From Devosia sp. (lineage in GTDB: Bacteria > Pseudomonadota > Alphaproteobacteria > Rhizobiales > Devosiaceae), in assembly GCF_025809055.1 (NCBI RefSeq), contig NZ_CP075529.1:434001-498000 (forward strand): a stretch of 64,000 nt of DNA, in the 5' to 3' direction. Under the pieces are notes generated by a model. It was not told the DNA's origin. It did no database searches and was given only the letters and a program-made list of their open reading frames with translations. Position 1 is the stretch's first letter. Each line of letters begins with the position of its first letter. This document shows, piece by piece, positions 36,265-47,903 of this stretch. The position numbers and the translations under genes were made by a program.

Positions 36265-36455
36265 CCGTCGCGTCCTTGTGTATTATGCCGCAACCTGGCG
36301 GCCCGATTGGCTTTGCAATCAATCATACCCAAATGTATAGTCCGCGCGATTTTGGCCCGGACGCAAGTGCATGCAGGCCTGATTGCGTCCATATCCCGAG
36401 CCGGCGTGCCGGGGGCACCAATTCTCGAAAAGAAGAAAAATTAGGAGATCGCTTG

Positions 36456-36803
36456 ATGTTTGTAACGCCCGCCTATGCTCAGGATGCGGTTGGGGCCCCT
36501 GGCGGCATGGCTGACATTTTCATCCAGCTCATGCCGATCGCCTTGCTGGTGCTGATTTTCTGGCTGCTGATCTTCCGTCCGCAGCAGAAGCGCATGAAGG
36601 CCCAGCAGGCCATGCTTTCGGCAATCCGGCGTGGCGACACCGTGGTGACCACCGGCGGCATCGTCGGCAAGGTGACCAAGGCGGTCGACGGCGAGGACCT
36701 GGAAGTGGAAGTCGCCCAGGGCGTGAAGGTCAAGGTCGTGCGCGGCATGGTGGCCGATGTGCGGTCCAAATCCGAGCCGGTCAACGACAACAAGCCGGCC
36801 TAA
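36456..36803 (+). CDS. yajC: Preprotein translocase subunit YajC
   Basis: A 115-residue single-span membrane protein: membrane helix (LMPIALLVLIFWLLIFRPQQKR), then the conserved DTVVTTGGIVGKV and a basic C-terminal region. YajC associates with SecDF. The start at 36456 is preceded by TTAGGAG about 6 bases upstream; a frame from 36177 is spurious. A strong hairpin stands between it and secDF. Confidence 0.95.
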   Translation: MFVTPAYAQDAVGAPGGMADIFIQLMPIALLVLIFWLLIFRPQQKRMKAQQAMLSAIRRGDTVVTTGGIVGKVTKAVDGEDLEVEVAQGVKVKVVRGMVADVRSKSEPVNDNKPA

Positions 36804-36817
36804 GGCCGACAAGAACC

Positions 36818-36852
36818 GGCCGGAGCCCCAGGGCTCCGGCCTTCTGACTTTT
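36818..36852 (+). terminator. Hairpin between yajC and secDF
   Basis: GGCCGGAGCC and GGCTCCGGCC form a stem immediately after yajC, followed by TTCTGACTTTT. It resembles an imperfect terminator and could reduce read-through into secDF. Confidence 0.5.
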
Positions 36853-36865
36853 CAGGACGTCTTTT

Positions 36866-39433
36866 ATGAACCAGTCGCCGTTCCGCGTATTCGTCATTCT
36901 CTTTGTCGCGATCGCGGGTATCCTGCTTGCAGCCCCCAATTTCCTGCCGAAATCCGTTCAGGATGCGATGCCGGGATGGTTGCCCAAGCCTGGACTGGTT
37001 CTTGGCCTTGACCTGCAGGGCGGCTCGCACCTGCTGCTCGAAGTCGATCGCACCAGCATCGTTTCGCAGCGCCTGGCCGATCTGCGCCGCGACGTCCGCA
37101 ACGTGCTGGCCAACGAAAACGGCATCGGCAACTTGCTGACGACCGACGAAGCCAACAACGCCATCTATATTGAACTGACCGATCCGACGCAGAAGCCGCA
37201 GGCCGAAACGGCCATTCGCGGTCTGCAGAACACCCTCACCAATAACCTGTTCAGCGCCGGCGCCGGCGTGGATGAACTGGCCTTTGGCGAGGCTGCGGAC
37301 GGCAAGCTCTCGGTCAGCCTGACCCAGGAAGGCATCACCCAGCGCATGAGCGCGCTGGTGGCTCAGTCCATCGAGGTCATCCGCTCGCGTATCGACGAGC
37401 TCGGCACCACCGAGCCCACCATCCAGCGCCAGGGCGACACGCGCGTCATGGTGCAGGTGCCAGGCTTCGGCGACAGCGAGCGCCTCAAGAACATCATTTC
37501 CCAGACGGCGCGCCTGACGTTCCACATGGTCTATCCGGGCATGACGGCCGACCAGGCCGAGGCCCAGGGCCTGCCTGTGGGCACGTTCATCCTGCCCAGC
37601 CAGGACGGCACGCGCGAACTGCTCTATGAGGACGTGGCCCTGGGTGGCGAGTCCCTGGTTGATGCCCAGCCGGCCTATGACCAGCAGCGCGGCATCCCCG
37701 TGGTGAGCTTCCGCTTCGACACTCGCGGCGCCATCACCTTTGGCGAAATCACCTCGCAGAATGTCGGCCAGCGCTTTGCCATCGTGCTCGACAACACGGT
37801 CATCACCGCGCCCGTGATCCAGCAGCCGATTACCGGCGGCTCGGGTCAGATCAGCGGCAGTTTCACCACGGCGTCGGCCAATGACCTCGCCGTGCTGCTG
37901 CGCGCCGGCGCGCTGCCTGCCAGCCTCAATGTCATCGAGGAACGCACCGTCGACGCCAGCCTCGGTGCCGACTCCATTCAGGCCGGCTTTACCGCCGGCG
38001 TCGTGGCCAGCGTGCTGGTGCTCGCCTTCATGGTTATCGCCTATGGCGTGTGGGGCGTGTTCGCCAATGTCTCACTGATCCTCAATATCGTGCTGATCTT
38101 TGCGGCGCTTTCGACCCTGGGGGCGACCCTGACCCTGCCGGGCATTGCCGGTATCGTGCTGACCATCGGCATGGCCGTGGACGCCAACGTTCTCATCTAC
38201 GAGCGTATGCGCGAAGAGCAGGCCTCCGGAAAATCACCGCTGCAGGCGATCAATGCCGGTTTCCAGCGCGCCTGGGGCACAATCATCGACTCGCACCTGA
38301 CCCAGCTTGTTGCGGCCGTGGTGCTCTATTTCATGGGTTCGGGCCCCATCCAGGGCTTTGCCGTGACGCTGGGCCTGGGCATCCTGACTTCGCTCTTCAC
38401 CTCCTACACGGTCACCTCCTTCCAGGTGAACCTGTGGTACAAGCGCGTTCGTCCCAAAACGCTCAACATCCAGAAATTCCGCTTCATTCCGGATGGGACC
38501 AAGATCCCGTTCATGAAGATCTCGCGCTACGTGATCGCCGCGTCGATCATCCTGTCGCTGCTCTCCATCGGCTCCGCCGTCACCAAGGGCTTCAACCTCG
38601 GCATCGACTTCGTCGGCGGCACCGCCATCGAAATCCAGCATGTCGGCGGCCCGGCCGATGTCGGGCAGGTGCGCGAACGTCTCAGTGGTCTCGAACTGGG
38701 CGAAATCCAGGTGCAGGGCTTTGGCACGCCGCAGGACATTCTGGTGCGCGTGCAGGCGCAGGAGGGCGGCCAGTCCGCCGACCAGATCGCGGTCCAGAAG
38801 GTTCAGGAGGCCCTGGCCGAGGACGACTACGAAGTGCGTCGCGTAGAGGCGGTGAGCGGCACGGTTTCTGGCGAATTGGCCATGACCGGCACCATCGCCG
38901 TTATCATCGCCATGGTCTGTATCCTGCTCTACATCTGGTTCCGCTTCGAGTGGCAGTTCGCCATCGCTGCCGTGACCACAACGTCGCACGACCTGATCAT
39001 GACCATCGGCCTGTTCTCGTTGACGGGAATGGAGTTCAATCTCAGTTCCATCGCGGCGGTGCTGACCCTTGTGGGTATTTCGCTCAACGAAACCGTGGTT
39101 GTCTCCGACCGTATCCGCGAGAACCTGCGCAAGCATCGCAAGATGCCGCTGCCGGACCTGATCGACCTGTCGATCAACCAGACGATCGTGCGGACGTCCT
39201 TGACGCAGTTCACCCTGCTCCTGGCGCTGCTGCCGCTGGTGTTCTTCGGTGGCGAAGCGCTGCGCAGCTTCACCATCGCCATGACTTTTGGGTCGCTCGT
39301 CGGCATGTACTCCTCGGTCATCATCAATGGCCCCATTCTCATCAATTTCGGCCTCAAGCAGAAATCGGACGAGGACGAGGCAGCCGAGCAGGCCAAGAAG
39401 AAGGCGAAGTCCGCGGATGGGGCTTCGGTCTAG
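36866..39433 (+). CDS. secDF: Fused preprotein translocase SecD-SecF
   Basis: An 855-residue fusion of SecD (residues 1 to about 525) and SecF (about 535-855). SecD landmarks: LGLDLQGGSHLLLEV, the P1 periplasmic domain with RIDELGTTEPTIQRQG, and GIAGIVLTIGMAVDANVLIYERMREE. SecF landmarks: GIDFVGGTAIEI and LTLVGISLNETVVVSDRIREN. It uses the proton gradient to finish protein export. Most gammaproteobacteria have two genes; the fusion is common in Hyphomicrobiales. It follows yajC. Confidence 0.97.
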   Translation: MNQSPFRVFVILFVAIAGILLAAPNFLPKSVQDAMPGWLPKPGLVLGLDLQGGSHLLLEVDRTSIVSQRLADLRRDVRNVLANENGIGNLLTTDEANNAIYIELTDPTQKPQAETAIRGLQNTLTNNLFSAGAGVDELAFGEAADGKLSVSLTQEGITQRMSALVAQSIEVIRSRIDELGTTEPTIQRQGDTRVMVQVPGFGDSERLKNIISQTARLTFHMVYPGMTADQAEAQGLPVGTFILPSQDGTRELLYEDVALGGESLVDAQPAYDQQRGIPVVSFRFDTRGAITFGEITSQNVGQRFAIVLDNTVITAPVIQQPITGGSGQISGSFTTASANDLAVLLRAGALPASLNVIEERTVDASLGADSIQAGFTAGVVASVLVLAFMVIAYGVWGVFANVSLILNIVLIFAALSTLGATLTLPGIAGIVLTIGMAVDANVLIYERMREEQASGKSPLQAINAGFQRAWGTIIDSHLTQLVAAVVLYFMGSGPIQGFAVTLGLGILTSLFTSYTVTSFQVNLWYKRVRPKTLNIQKFRFIPDGTKIPFMKISRYVIAASIILSLLSIGSAVTKGFNLGIDFVGGTAIEIQHVGGPADVGQVRERLSGLELGEIQVQGFGTPQDILVRVQAQEGGQSADQIAVQKVQEALAEDDYEVRRVEAVSGTVSGELAMTGTIAVIIAMVCILLYIWFRFEWQFAIAAVTTTSHDLIMTIGLFSLTGMEFNLSSIAAVLTLVGISLNETVVVSDRIRENLRKHRKMPLPDLIDLSINQTIVRTSLTQFTLLLALLPLVFFGGEALRSFTIAMTFGSLVGMYSSVIINGPILINFGLKQKSDEDEAAEQAKKKAKSADGASV

Positions 39434-39503
39434 ACCGAAGCCGGCCGCGCCTGCGGGCAACGCGATCCGGGATTGAAGTTCCCTCTACTGCGGAAACGAC
39501 GCA

Positions 39504-39899
39504 TTGGCTGAACACGCGGAAAACGGTGGCCACTTCCCCCGGCAGGTCGGCATCGATGCATATGGCAATGGCGGTTTTCGCTTTGCCGAAATGTCGCATC
39601 GGGGCTCGCTGCTCTGCCTGCCCACCGGGATGAGCGCCTGGCCGGTTGCCAACACGGTGGGGCTCACCATGGCGTCCTTGCAGCCGGTACTGGACCTGGC
39701 CGACACGATCGATGTGCTGCTGATCGGGCTGGGCACCGACATCGTGGCGATCGATCCGGCCATCCGGACGGCTTTTCGCGAGCGCGGCGTCATCGTCGAG
39801 CCAACCCAGACAGGGGGCGCGGTGCGCACCTATAATGTGCTGCTGGCCGAGGATCGCGCAGTCGCCGCCGCATTGATCGCCGTCGAGAAGGCGCGGTGA
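39504..39899 (+). CDS. Mth938-like (DUF498) domain protein
   Basis: A 131-residue protein with the Mth938/NDUFAF3-like fold signature: YGNGGFRFAEMSHRGSLLCLP, LLIGLGTDIVAI, and VRTYNVLLAEDRAVAAALIAVE. The eukaryotic homologue NDUFAF3 assists complex I assembly. Its start is TTG at 39504 with a weak GGAAA upstream; no ATG gives a full domain. It is followed, with a 1-base overlap, by the NDUFAF6-like gene, which supports a shared role in assembly (inference). Confidence 0.78.
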   Translation: MAEHAENGGHFPRQVGIDAYGNGGFRFAEMSHRGSLLCLPTGMSAWPVANTVGLTMASLQPVLDLADTIDVLLIGLGTDIVAIDPAIRTAFRERGVIVEPTQTGGAVRTYNVLLAEDRAVAAALIAVEKAR

Positions 39900-40747
39900 T
39901 GGCGGGCACCAGCCACGACTTCGCCACGGACTATCTGCGCCGTACCGACCGCGATCGTTACCTGTCGACCCTGGTTCTGCCGGCCGAGGCGCGCCCGCAT
40001 GTGGCGGCAATTCTGGCCTTCAACGCCGATGTCGCCACGATCCGCGATCGCGTATCCGGCCCGCAGCCGGGAGAGATCCGGTTGCAATGGTGGAATGACG
40101 CGCTGTCCGGGGAAGGCCATGGCGAGGTCCGCCAGAACCCGCTTGCCGATGCGCTGCTCGAAACGATGGACCGCTTTGGACTGCCTCCGGGGACCCTGCA
40201 GAGACTGCTGGGCGCAAGGCGCTTCGACCTTTACGACGATCCCATGCCCGATCTCGAGACATTTGAGGGCTATGCCGGGGAAACCGCATCAACCCTGCTG
40301 CAGCTTTCGGCCATGATCCTCAATGGTGGCGAAACGGTCGAGCCGGGCGATGCGGCGGGGCATCTTGGCGTCGCTCAGGCATTGACCGGACACCTGCGCG
40401 CCCTGGGTTTCGTCTCGGCGCAGGGTCGCGTCATGCTGCCCTGGACTATTCTCGAGGCCAATGGCGTGCGCGAGACAGAACTGTTTCGCGGGCAAGACAG
40501 CGAGGGGTTGCAGGCGGCCCTTGGGCAGATCGCCGAGCTGGCATCCGGTCATCTGGACAAGGCCCGGGCAGCCATCGCGTCGCTGCCGGGCGCGCTGCGG
40601 CCGGCATTTGGGTCACTGGCCCTGGTCGAGCACCAGCTGACTGCCTGGCAGCGCAATTCGGCAAATCCCTTCGCGCCGCCGGGCGATGAACCGGATTGGC
40701 GCAAAATCGCGCGGCTTGCCTGGTGGACCTGGCAGAACCGGCGCTAA
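39899..40747 (+). CDS. Squalene/phytoene synthase family protein (NDUFAF6-like)
   Basis: A 282-residue all-helical protein of the trans-prenyl-synthase superfamily. It has the RDRYLSTLVLPAEARPHVAAILAFNAD-type entry and YAGETASTLLQL but lacks both DxxxD aspartate motifs expected of active phytoene or squalene synthases. The family includes mitochondrial NDUFAF6, a complex I assembly factor, so enzymatic isoprenoid synthesis is doubtful. The ATG at 39899 overlaps the Mth938-like stop; a GTG at 39896 would add one residue. It ends convergently with the thioesterase gene, with a 4-base overlap. Confidence 0.78.
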   Translation: MAGTSHDFATDYLRRTDRDRYLSTLVLPAEARPHVAAILAFNADVATIRDRVSGPQPGEIRLQWWNDALSGEGHGEVRQNPLADALLETMDRFGLPPGTLQRLLGARRFDLYDDPMPDLETFEGYAGETASTLLQLSAMILNGGETVEPGDAAGHLGVAQALTGHLRALGFVSAQGRVMLPWTILEANGVRETELFRGQDSEGLQAALGQIAELASGHLDKARAAIASLPGALRPAFGSLALVEHQLTAWQRNSANPFAPPGDEPDWRKIARLAWWTWQNRR

Positions 40748-41187
40748 ATCTCGGCCAGGGCAACGAATTGCCCGGAAAATCGCGCGACCAGTTGATCGCC
40801 GCTTCGCATTTCGGATGTCAGCGCCATCCGGGCGCGTCCACGGCGCCGCAGCGTCGTGGCGAAATCCGGCCACAGGGCAGGGGCCAGATGGGCCCTGGCC
40901 TCGGCAATCCCGGCCACGGGACGGAGAAATTCCGTTTCGCTGCGATGCACCACCAGTTGCGCGGCAATGTCCTGGTCCACGAGGCGCAGGTGGAGAACCG
41001 ACCAGCAGGCCAACAGGCCCAACGTGGCGATACTGCCGCCGAACATGGTGCCATGCATGTTGAGATTGGGTGGCAGCGGGGCGCGCAGGGCGACCATACC
41101 ATCGCTGACCTCACCGACCTCCACCGCCATGGCCCGCGCCAGCGGGATGGTCTGGTGAAGATAGTGGGCCAGCGCGTCCGGGGTCAT
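40744..41187 (-). CDS. YiiD C-terminal-type thioesterase
   Basis: A 147-residue protein of the hotdog fold (YiiD C-terminal domain type): NLNMHGTMFGGSIATLGLLACWS carries the helix with the typical HGTMFGG motif, and a C-terminal strand region ends with GQFVAL. Hotdog enzymes of this group hydrolyse acyl-CoA thioesters; the substrate is unknown. It overlaps the trmFO start codon region by 4 bases on the same strand and ends in a 4-base convergent overlap with the gene opposite. Confidence 0.78.
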   Translation of the reverse strand: MTPDALAHYLHQTIPLARAMAVEVGEVSDGMVALRAPLPPNLNMHGTMFGGSIATLGLLACWSVLHLRLVDQDIAAQLVVHRSETEFLRPVAGIAEARAHLAPALWPDFATTLRRRGRARMALTSEMRSGDQLVARFSGQFVALAEI

Positions 41188-42566
41188 GCCCAGGCCTTGA
41201 GGTCTTCCAGGGCCCGGCTGGTGATGGCACGGCGCTTGGCTATGGTCTTTTCCGGGCCGCGCCAGCGCTTGACGCCTTCCGGCTTGGTGATCGTCACCTC
41301 CGGGAAGAGCCCGAAATTGACGTTCATGGGCTGGAAGGAGCGGGCGCCGCTATAGCTTTCGGCCTCGATGTGACCGCCGGTAATGTGCCCGATCAACGCG
41401 CCGAACGCCGTGGTGGCGGGCGGGATGGACAAGACTCCGCCCTTGGCCTCGGCGGCAGTCAGGCGGCCGGTGATCAGGCCGAGCGCGGCGCTTTCGACAT
41501 AGCCTTCGACGCCGGTGACCTGACCGGCAAAGCGGATGCGCGGATCAGCCTTGAGTTGAAGATTGGGCGCCAAAACCTTGGGCGAGTTGATGAAAGTATT
41601 GCGGTGCAGGCCGCCGAGCCGCGCAAACTGGGCGTTTTGCAGGCCCGGGATCATACGGAAAATATCGGTCTGGATGCCGTAGCGCATCTTGGTCTGGAAG
41701 CCGACCATGTTCCACAGCGTGCCCAGCGCATTGTCCTGCCGCAATTGGACGATGGCGTAGGGCTTGACCGTGGGATTGCGCGGATTGGTGAGGCCGACAG
41801 GCTTCATCGGTCCGTGGCGCAGCGTTTCCGGTCCGCGTTCCGCCATGACTTCGATAGGCAGGCAGCCATCGAAATAGGGGACCTTTTCCCAATCCTTGAA
41901 TTCATGCAGCGGTGCGGTCTTCAGCGCCTCGACGAAGCCGTAATACTGGTCACGGTCCATGGGAAGGTTGAGATAGTCGGCGCCTGTGCCGCCTGGGCCG
42001 GCCTTGTCATAGCGCGACTGCATCCAGGCGATATCGTGATCAATGCTGTCGTAATGCACGATGGGCGCGATGGCATCGAAAAAGGCCAGCGCGTCCTCGC
42101 CGGTCTTGGCCAGGATAGCCGCGGCCATGTCCGGAGAGGTGAGGGGGCCGGTGGCAATGATCACATGCTTCCACTCAGCCGGCGGCCAACCCGCGATTTC
42201 CTCACGCAGGACCGTGATATTGGGATGATTGGCAATCGCCTGCGTCACGTCGGCCGAAAAGCCGTGGCGGTCGACCGCCAGTGCGCCGCCGGCGGGCAGC
42301 TTGTGCCGGTCTGCGGCCTGCATGATCAGGGAATTGCAGCGGCGCATTTCCTCGTGCAAAAGCCCAACAGCATTCTGCTCGTGGTCGTCGGAGCGGAAGG
42401 AGTTGGAACAGACGAGTTCCGCCAGGTCGTCGGTCTGATGCGCGTCGGTGGCCCTGATTCCGCGCATTTCGTGCAGGATGACCGGGACACCGGCCTCCGC
42501 AGCCTGCCAGGCGGCTTCCGAACCGGCGAGACCGCCGCCGATGATGTGAATGGGTTCGTGTGACAT
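41184..42566 (-). CDS. trmFO: Folate-dependent tRNA (uracil-54-C5)-methyltransferase TrmFO
   Basis: A 460-residue FAD enzyme: dinucleotide motif IIGGGLAGSEAAW at residues 8-20, HEMRGIRATDAHQTDDLAELVCSNSFRS, and the C-terminal GALIGHITGG. TrmFO makes ribothymidine at position 54 of tRNA with methylene-tetrahydrofolate as carbon donor. It starts at 42566 and is followed by the thioesterase with a 4-base overlap. Confidence 0.95.
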   Translation of the reverse strand: MSHEPIHIIGGGLAGSEAAWQAAEAGVPVILHEMRGIRATDAHQTDDLAELVCSNSFRSDDHEQNAVGLLHEEMRRCNSLIMQAADRHKLPAGGALAVDRHGFSADVTQAIANHPNITVLREEIAGWPPAEWKHVIIATGPLTSPDMAAAILAKTGEDALAFFDAIAPIVHYDSIDHDIAWMQSRYDKAGPGGTGADYLNLPMDRDQYYGFVEALKTAPLHEFKDWEKVPYFDGCLPIEVMAERGPETLRHGPMKPVGLTNPRNPTVKPYAIVQLRQDNALGTLWNMVGFQTKMRYGIQTDIFRMIPGLQNAQFARLGGLHRNTFINSPKVLAPNLQLKADPRIRFAGQVTGVEGYVESAALGLITGRLTAAEAKGGVLSIPPATTAFGALIGHITGGHIEAESYSGARSFQPMNVNFGLFPEVTITKPEGVKRWRGPEKTIAKRRAITSRALEDLKAWA

Positions 42567-42629
42567 GGCGCGCAGATATCAAGCGCCGATGCGGCGTGCA
42601 ACTTGAAAGCCGGATTGGGCGGGCGGCAG

Positions 42630-42667
42630 AAAAGAAAACACCCGCGTCTCAGAGAGATGCGGGTGTT
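42630..42667 (-). terminator. Terminator of the DUF1127 gene at 42695
   Basis: On the minus strand AACACCCGC and GCGGGTGTT form a stem with a 13-base loop, followed by TTCTTTTC, directly after the stop codon. Confidence 0.85.
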
Positions 42668-42694
42668 CGGAACGTGGTCGTTGAGCCGGCGAGA

Positions 42695-42844
42695 TCAGAG
42701 CGAGTTGGCATGATCGCGAGCAACACGGCTGATGTCGGTGCGTGCGATGCCCAGATCGTTGAGCTGACGGTTGTCGAGAGCGGCGAGCTCACGGACGGTC
42801 TGCTGGTAGGCGGCCCATTTCTTGAAAGTCTTGCGGATGTCCAT
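42695..42844 (-). CDS. DUF1127 small protein
   Basis: A 49-residue basic protein: MDIRKTFKKWAAYQQ... followed by the DUF1127 core ELAALDNRQLNDLGIARTDI. AGGAG precedes the start codon by about 7 bases. Short Arg/Lys-rich DUF1127 proteins of Alphaproteobacteria are involved in RNA turnover and stress or phosphate physiology in the few studied cases. It lies between trmFO and a second DUF1127-like gene, with its own terminator. Confidence 0.88.
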   Translation of the reverse strand: MDIRKTFKKWAAYQQTVRELAALDNRQLNDLGIARTDISRVARDHANSL

Positions 42845-43044
42845 CGGAAATCTCCTGTTCGTTTACGAGAAGACATATAGGCCTCACCAAGCCGAGTGAG
42901 CAGATCGAGATTGATCAAAGAAGCTATGCGATATTTGCAGGGCTTTCACGGCGCTCGTTCATCCACCGTTAAGGCTCGTGGCATGGATATGGCCGCCAGC
43001 GGGCAAACTGGCGGCCATTGCAGAGCTGGTCGGACGGAAAAGGC

Positions 43045-43197
43045 TCAGCGGTCAAAAAGGGACCGCGTCATTTTGGAGAAGTCCGGGCCGGAAATCCCCA
43101 ATAGGTCGGCATCTCGCGTAGAGGGAACATCCATCTCCCGCAAAGTCTGCCTGATGTCGACAAGGCGCTTGATGCGCCAGACGGCTCGTACAAACAT
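43045..43197 (-). CDS. Second, diverged DUF1127-like small protein
   Basis: A 50-residue frame beginning MFVRAVWRIKRLVDIRQTL and ending DADLLGISGPDFSKM with a basic end. The arrangement RIKRLVDIRQTLREM...ADLLGISGPDF parallels the DUF1127 pattern (helix, then D-L-L/LGI). A GGG-rich ribosome binding site stands before it. It may be a paralogue of the gene 200 bases downstream. Low similarity, so uncertain. Confidence 0.5.
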   Translation of the reverse strand: MFVRAVWRIKRLVDIRQTLREMDVPSTRDADLLGISGPDFSKMTRSLFDR

Positions 43198-43433
43198 GGG
43201 TCCAATTTCCCTGTTGCTGTTGCAGCACGGCGGCGAAGATGCCGCGATTTGGCCCAGGGGTCCATGACCTATACGTCAACAGCATCATGCACTCCATGCA
43301 TGACGATTTCATCCTACCGTCGCAATTGCCTGTTTTTTGGCAATGCCCATCTGTTAAGCAGATGATATTGCACGGCTTTCACCACCCGGCCTTGGCGTTA
43401 GCGCATTGTCAGCACTTGGCGCGAACCACGTGA

Positions 43434-43462
43434 AAAGGCCGGCGCCCCTTAGGCGCCGGCCC
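43434..43462 (-). terminator. Intrinsic terminator of uvrA
   Basis: GGCCGGCGCC and GGCGCCGGCC pair across a five-base loop and are followed on the minus strand by TTTT. Confidence 0.88.
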
Positions 43463-43482
43463 AAAAACGTGATCGAAATGGC

Positions 43483-46377
<2,895 letters not shown>

Positions 46378-46477
46378 TTTCGGTCCATATGCGTGTCGCG
46401 CGGGGAGGGCGGCAGGCGAAGGCCAAGAGATAGGGCTTCGACGGATGGCCCGCAAGTCAACTCACCGCCTCATCAGT

Positions 46478-46492
46478 GAACGTAACCAGAAC
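46478..46492. promoter_or_regulatory. LexA box (GAAC-N7-GAAC)
   Basis: GAACGTAACCAGAAC matches the alphaproteobacterial SOS operator GAAC-N7-GAAC exactly. It lies 101-115 bases upstream of uvrA on one side and 139 bases upstream of the ycxB-like gene on the other. LexA repression of uvrA is well known, so DNA damage should induce it. Confidence 0.8.
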
Positions 46493-46630
46493 ATGAGGGA
46501 GTCGGTCAAGCCGGGTTTACGCAGACCTGCTGACAGGAGGAGTCAGGAGGGGATTGCCGGGCCCAAGTCTGGACATGACCATGTGGCAATCGGCATTGAC
46601 CGACAGGGCGTTAGCGCGACAGGAGCAGGA

Positions 46631-47155
46631 ATGGATCGCAGCACGACTTTCACCATGAGCAAGGATGACCTGATGAGCGCAGGCCGCCGGGCGGTGTTTT
46701 TCAGTCTCAGCCAACGGCGCACGATGATCCGGCTCGGACTGCTGTGGCTGGCGGCACTGATCATCGTCATCGGCATATTCATGTTGGCGCGGCCGGGGCG
46801 CTATGACCTGCTAGGCATTCTGCCGATCGCCTTGCTGATCGCCACCACCGCTGCAGTGGTGGCACCGACCGTCCTGCCGCTGATCAGCCTTCCTATGGTC
46901 ATCAGGCGGCGCTTCGCGCAGGACGCCACGCTCCGCCGTCCGCTGACCATGAGCTGGACCGACACGCATTTTCGGGCCGAAACAGAAGGGCTGAGCAATA
47001 ATCTGCCCTGGGCGGACTATGTGAAATGGGCCGAGGGCAAGGAACAGTTCCTGTTCTTCCTCTCGGACTACAACTACCAGATCCTGCCAAAGCGGGTGCT
47101 CACCGAAGCGCAGGTCACCGATATCAGGGCTGTGATCCAGGCCGCACGCGATTAG
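46631..47155 (+). CDS. YcxB-like domain membrane protein
   Basis: A 174-residue protein with two hydrophobic segments (LGLLWLAALIIVIGIFML and LLGILPIALLIATTAAVV), then a C-terminal globular part: RPLTMSWTDTHFRAETEG, NNLPWADYVKWAEGKEQFLFF and a closing ILPKRVLT. This is the YcxB-like domain layout; its function is unknown. AGGAG precedes the ATG by 5 bases. It lies between the LexA boxes of uvrA and ssb, so it may be SOS-regulated by chance or design. Confidence 0.75.
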   Translation: MDRSTTFTMSKDDLMSAGRRAVFFSLSQRRTMIRLGLLWLAALIIVIGIFMLARPGRYDLLGILPIALLIATTAAVVAPTVLPLISLPMVIRRRFAQDATLRRPLTMSWTDTHFRAETEGLSNNLPWADYVKWAEGKEQFLFFLSDYNYQILPKRVLTEAQVTDIRAVIQAARD

Positions 47156-47197
47156 AGCCGGCGATCTGCGCGGGCGGGATTGACGCCGATCAGATTA

Positions 47198-47212
47198 GAA
47201 CATAAGAAGAAC
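47198..47212. promoter_or_regulatory. LexA box (GAAC-N7-GAAC)
   Basis: GAACATAAGAAGAAC matches the LexA consensus exactly and lies 162-176 bases before the ssb start. Together with the box at 46478 it shows a uvrA/ssb SOS region. Confidence 0.8.
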
Positions 47213-47373
47213 AAACGAATATGTTCAAAACTGCTTTTCCCCCGGCCAAGCCGTTCGGAAAGGACTATGCTGCGCGCCATGCGGATGGGCGCGCCGGGCC
47301 CGGAAAGACGCAGCATGAACAGGAAGCGCCCCGCGACCGCGCAGACCGGGGCTGAATTGGAAGGAATGGTGCC

Positions 47374-47883
47374 ATGGCTGGCAGCGTGAACAAGGTCATT
47401 CTGGTGGGCAATCTGGGTGCGGACCCGGAAGTGCGCAACCTGCCCAATGGCGGCAAGGTGGTCAATCTGAGCGTCGCGACGTCGGAAAGCTGGAAGGACA
47501 GGAACACCGGTGAACGCCGCGAGAAGACCGAGTGGCACCGCGTGGTGATCTTTTCGGAGGGCTTGACCCGGGTCGCCGAAAGCTATCTGCGCAAGGGCAG
47601 CAAGGTCTATCTTGAAGGCCAGCTGCAGACCCGCAAATGGCAGGATCAGTCAGGCCAGGACAAATACTCGACCGAAGTCGTGCTGCAGGGTTTCAACTCC
47701 AACCTGACCCTGCTCGATGGCCGCAATGACGGCGACAACGCCGGCGGCGGCTTCCGGGGCAATGACGATGGTGGCTTCCGTGGCGTCCGTGACAATTCGG
47801 GCGGCAATGGCGGCGGGCGCCGGCCCTCCAGCAATGCCCCGGCCTTCGAGCCCGGCGGCATGGACGACGATATCCCGTTCTGA
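47374..47883 (+). CDS. ssb: Single-stranded DNA-binding protein
   Basis: A 169-residue SSB: N-terminal OB fold MAGSVNKVILVGNLGADPEVR with the W in TEWHRVV, a Gly/Asn-rich disordered linker and the acidic tip DDDIPF that binds partner proteins. It coats single-stranded DNA in replication and repair. A LexA box upstream puts it under SOS control. Its stop is 20 bases from the convergent diguanylate cyclase. Confidence 0.97.
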   Translation: MAGSVNKVILVGNLGADPEVRNLPNGGKVVNLSVATSESWKDRNTGERREKTEWHRVVIFSEGLTRVAESYLRKGSKVYLEGQLQTRKWQDQSGQDKYSTEVVLQGFNSNLTLLDGRNDGDNAGGGFRGNDDGGFRGVRDNSGGNGGGRRPSSNAPAFEPGGMDDDIPF

Positions 47884-47903
47884 TCGGCGCGAGCTTCGCC
47901 GAC

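Noticed and set aside
39899..40747. Carotenoid or hopanoid synthase
   Set aside because: Both aspartate-rich motifs are missing and no isoprenoid genes adjoin; neighbouring Mth938-like gene suggests an assembly factor.
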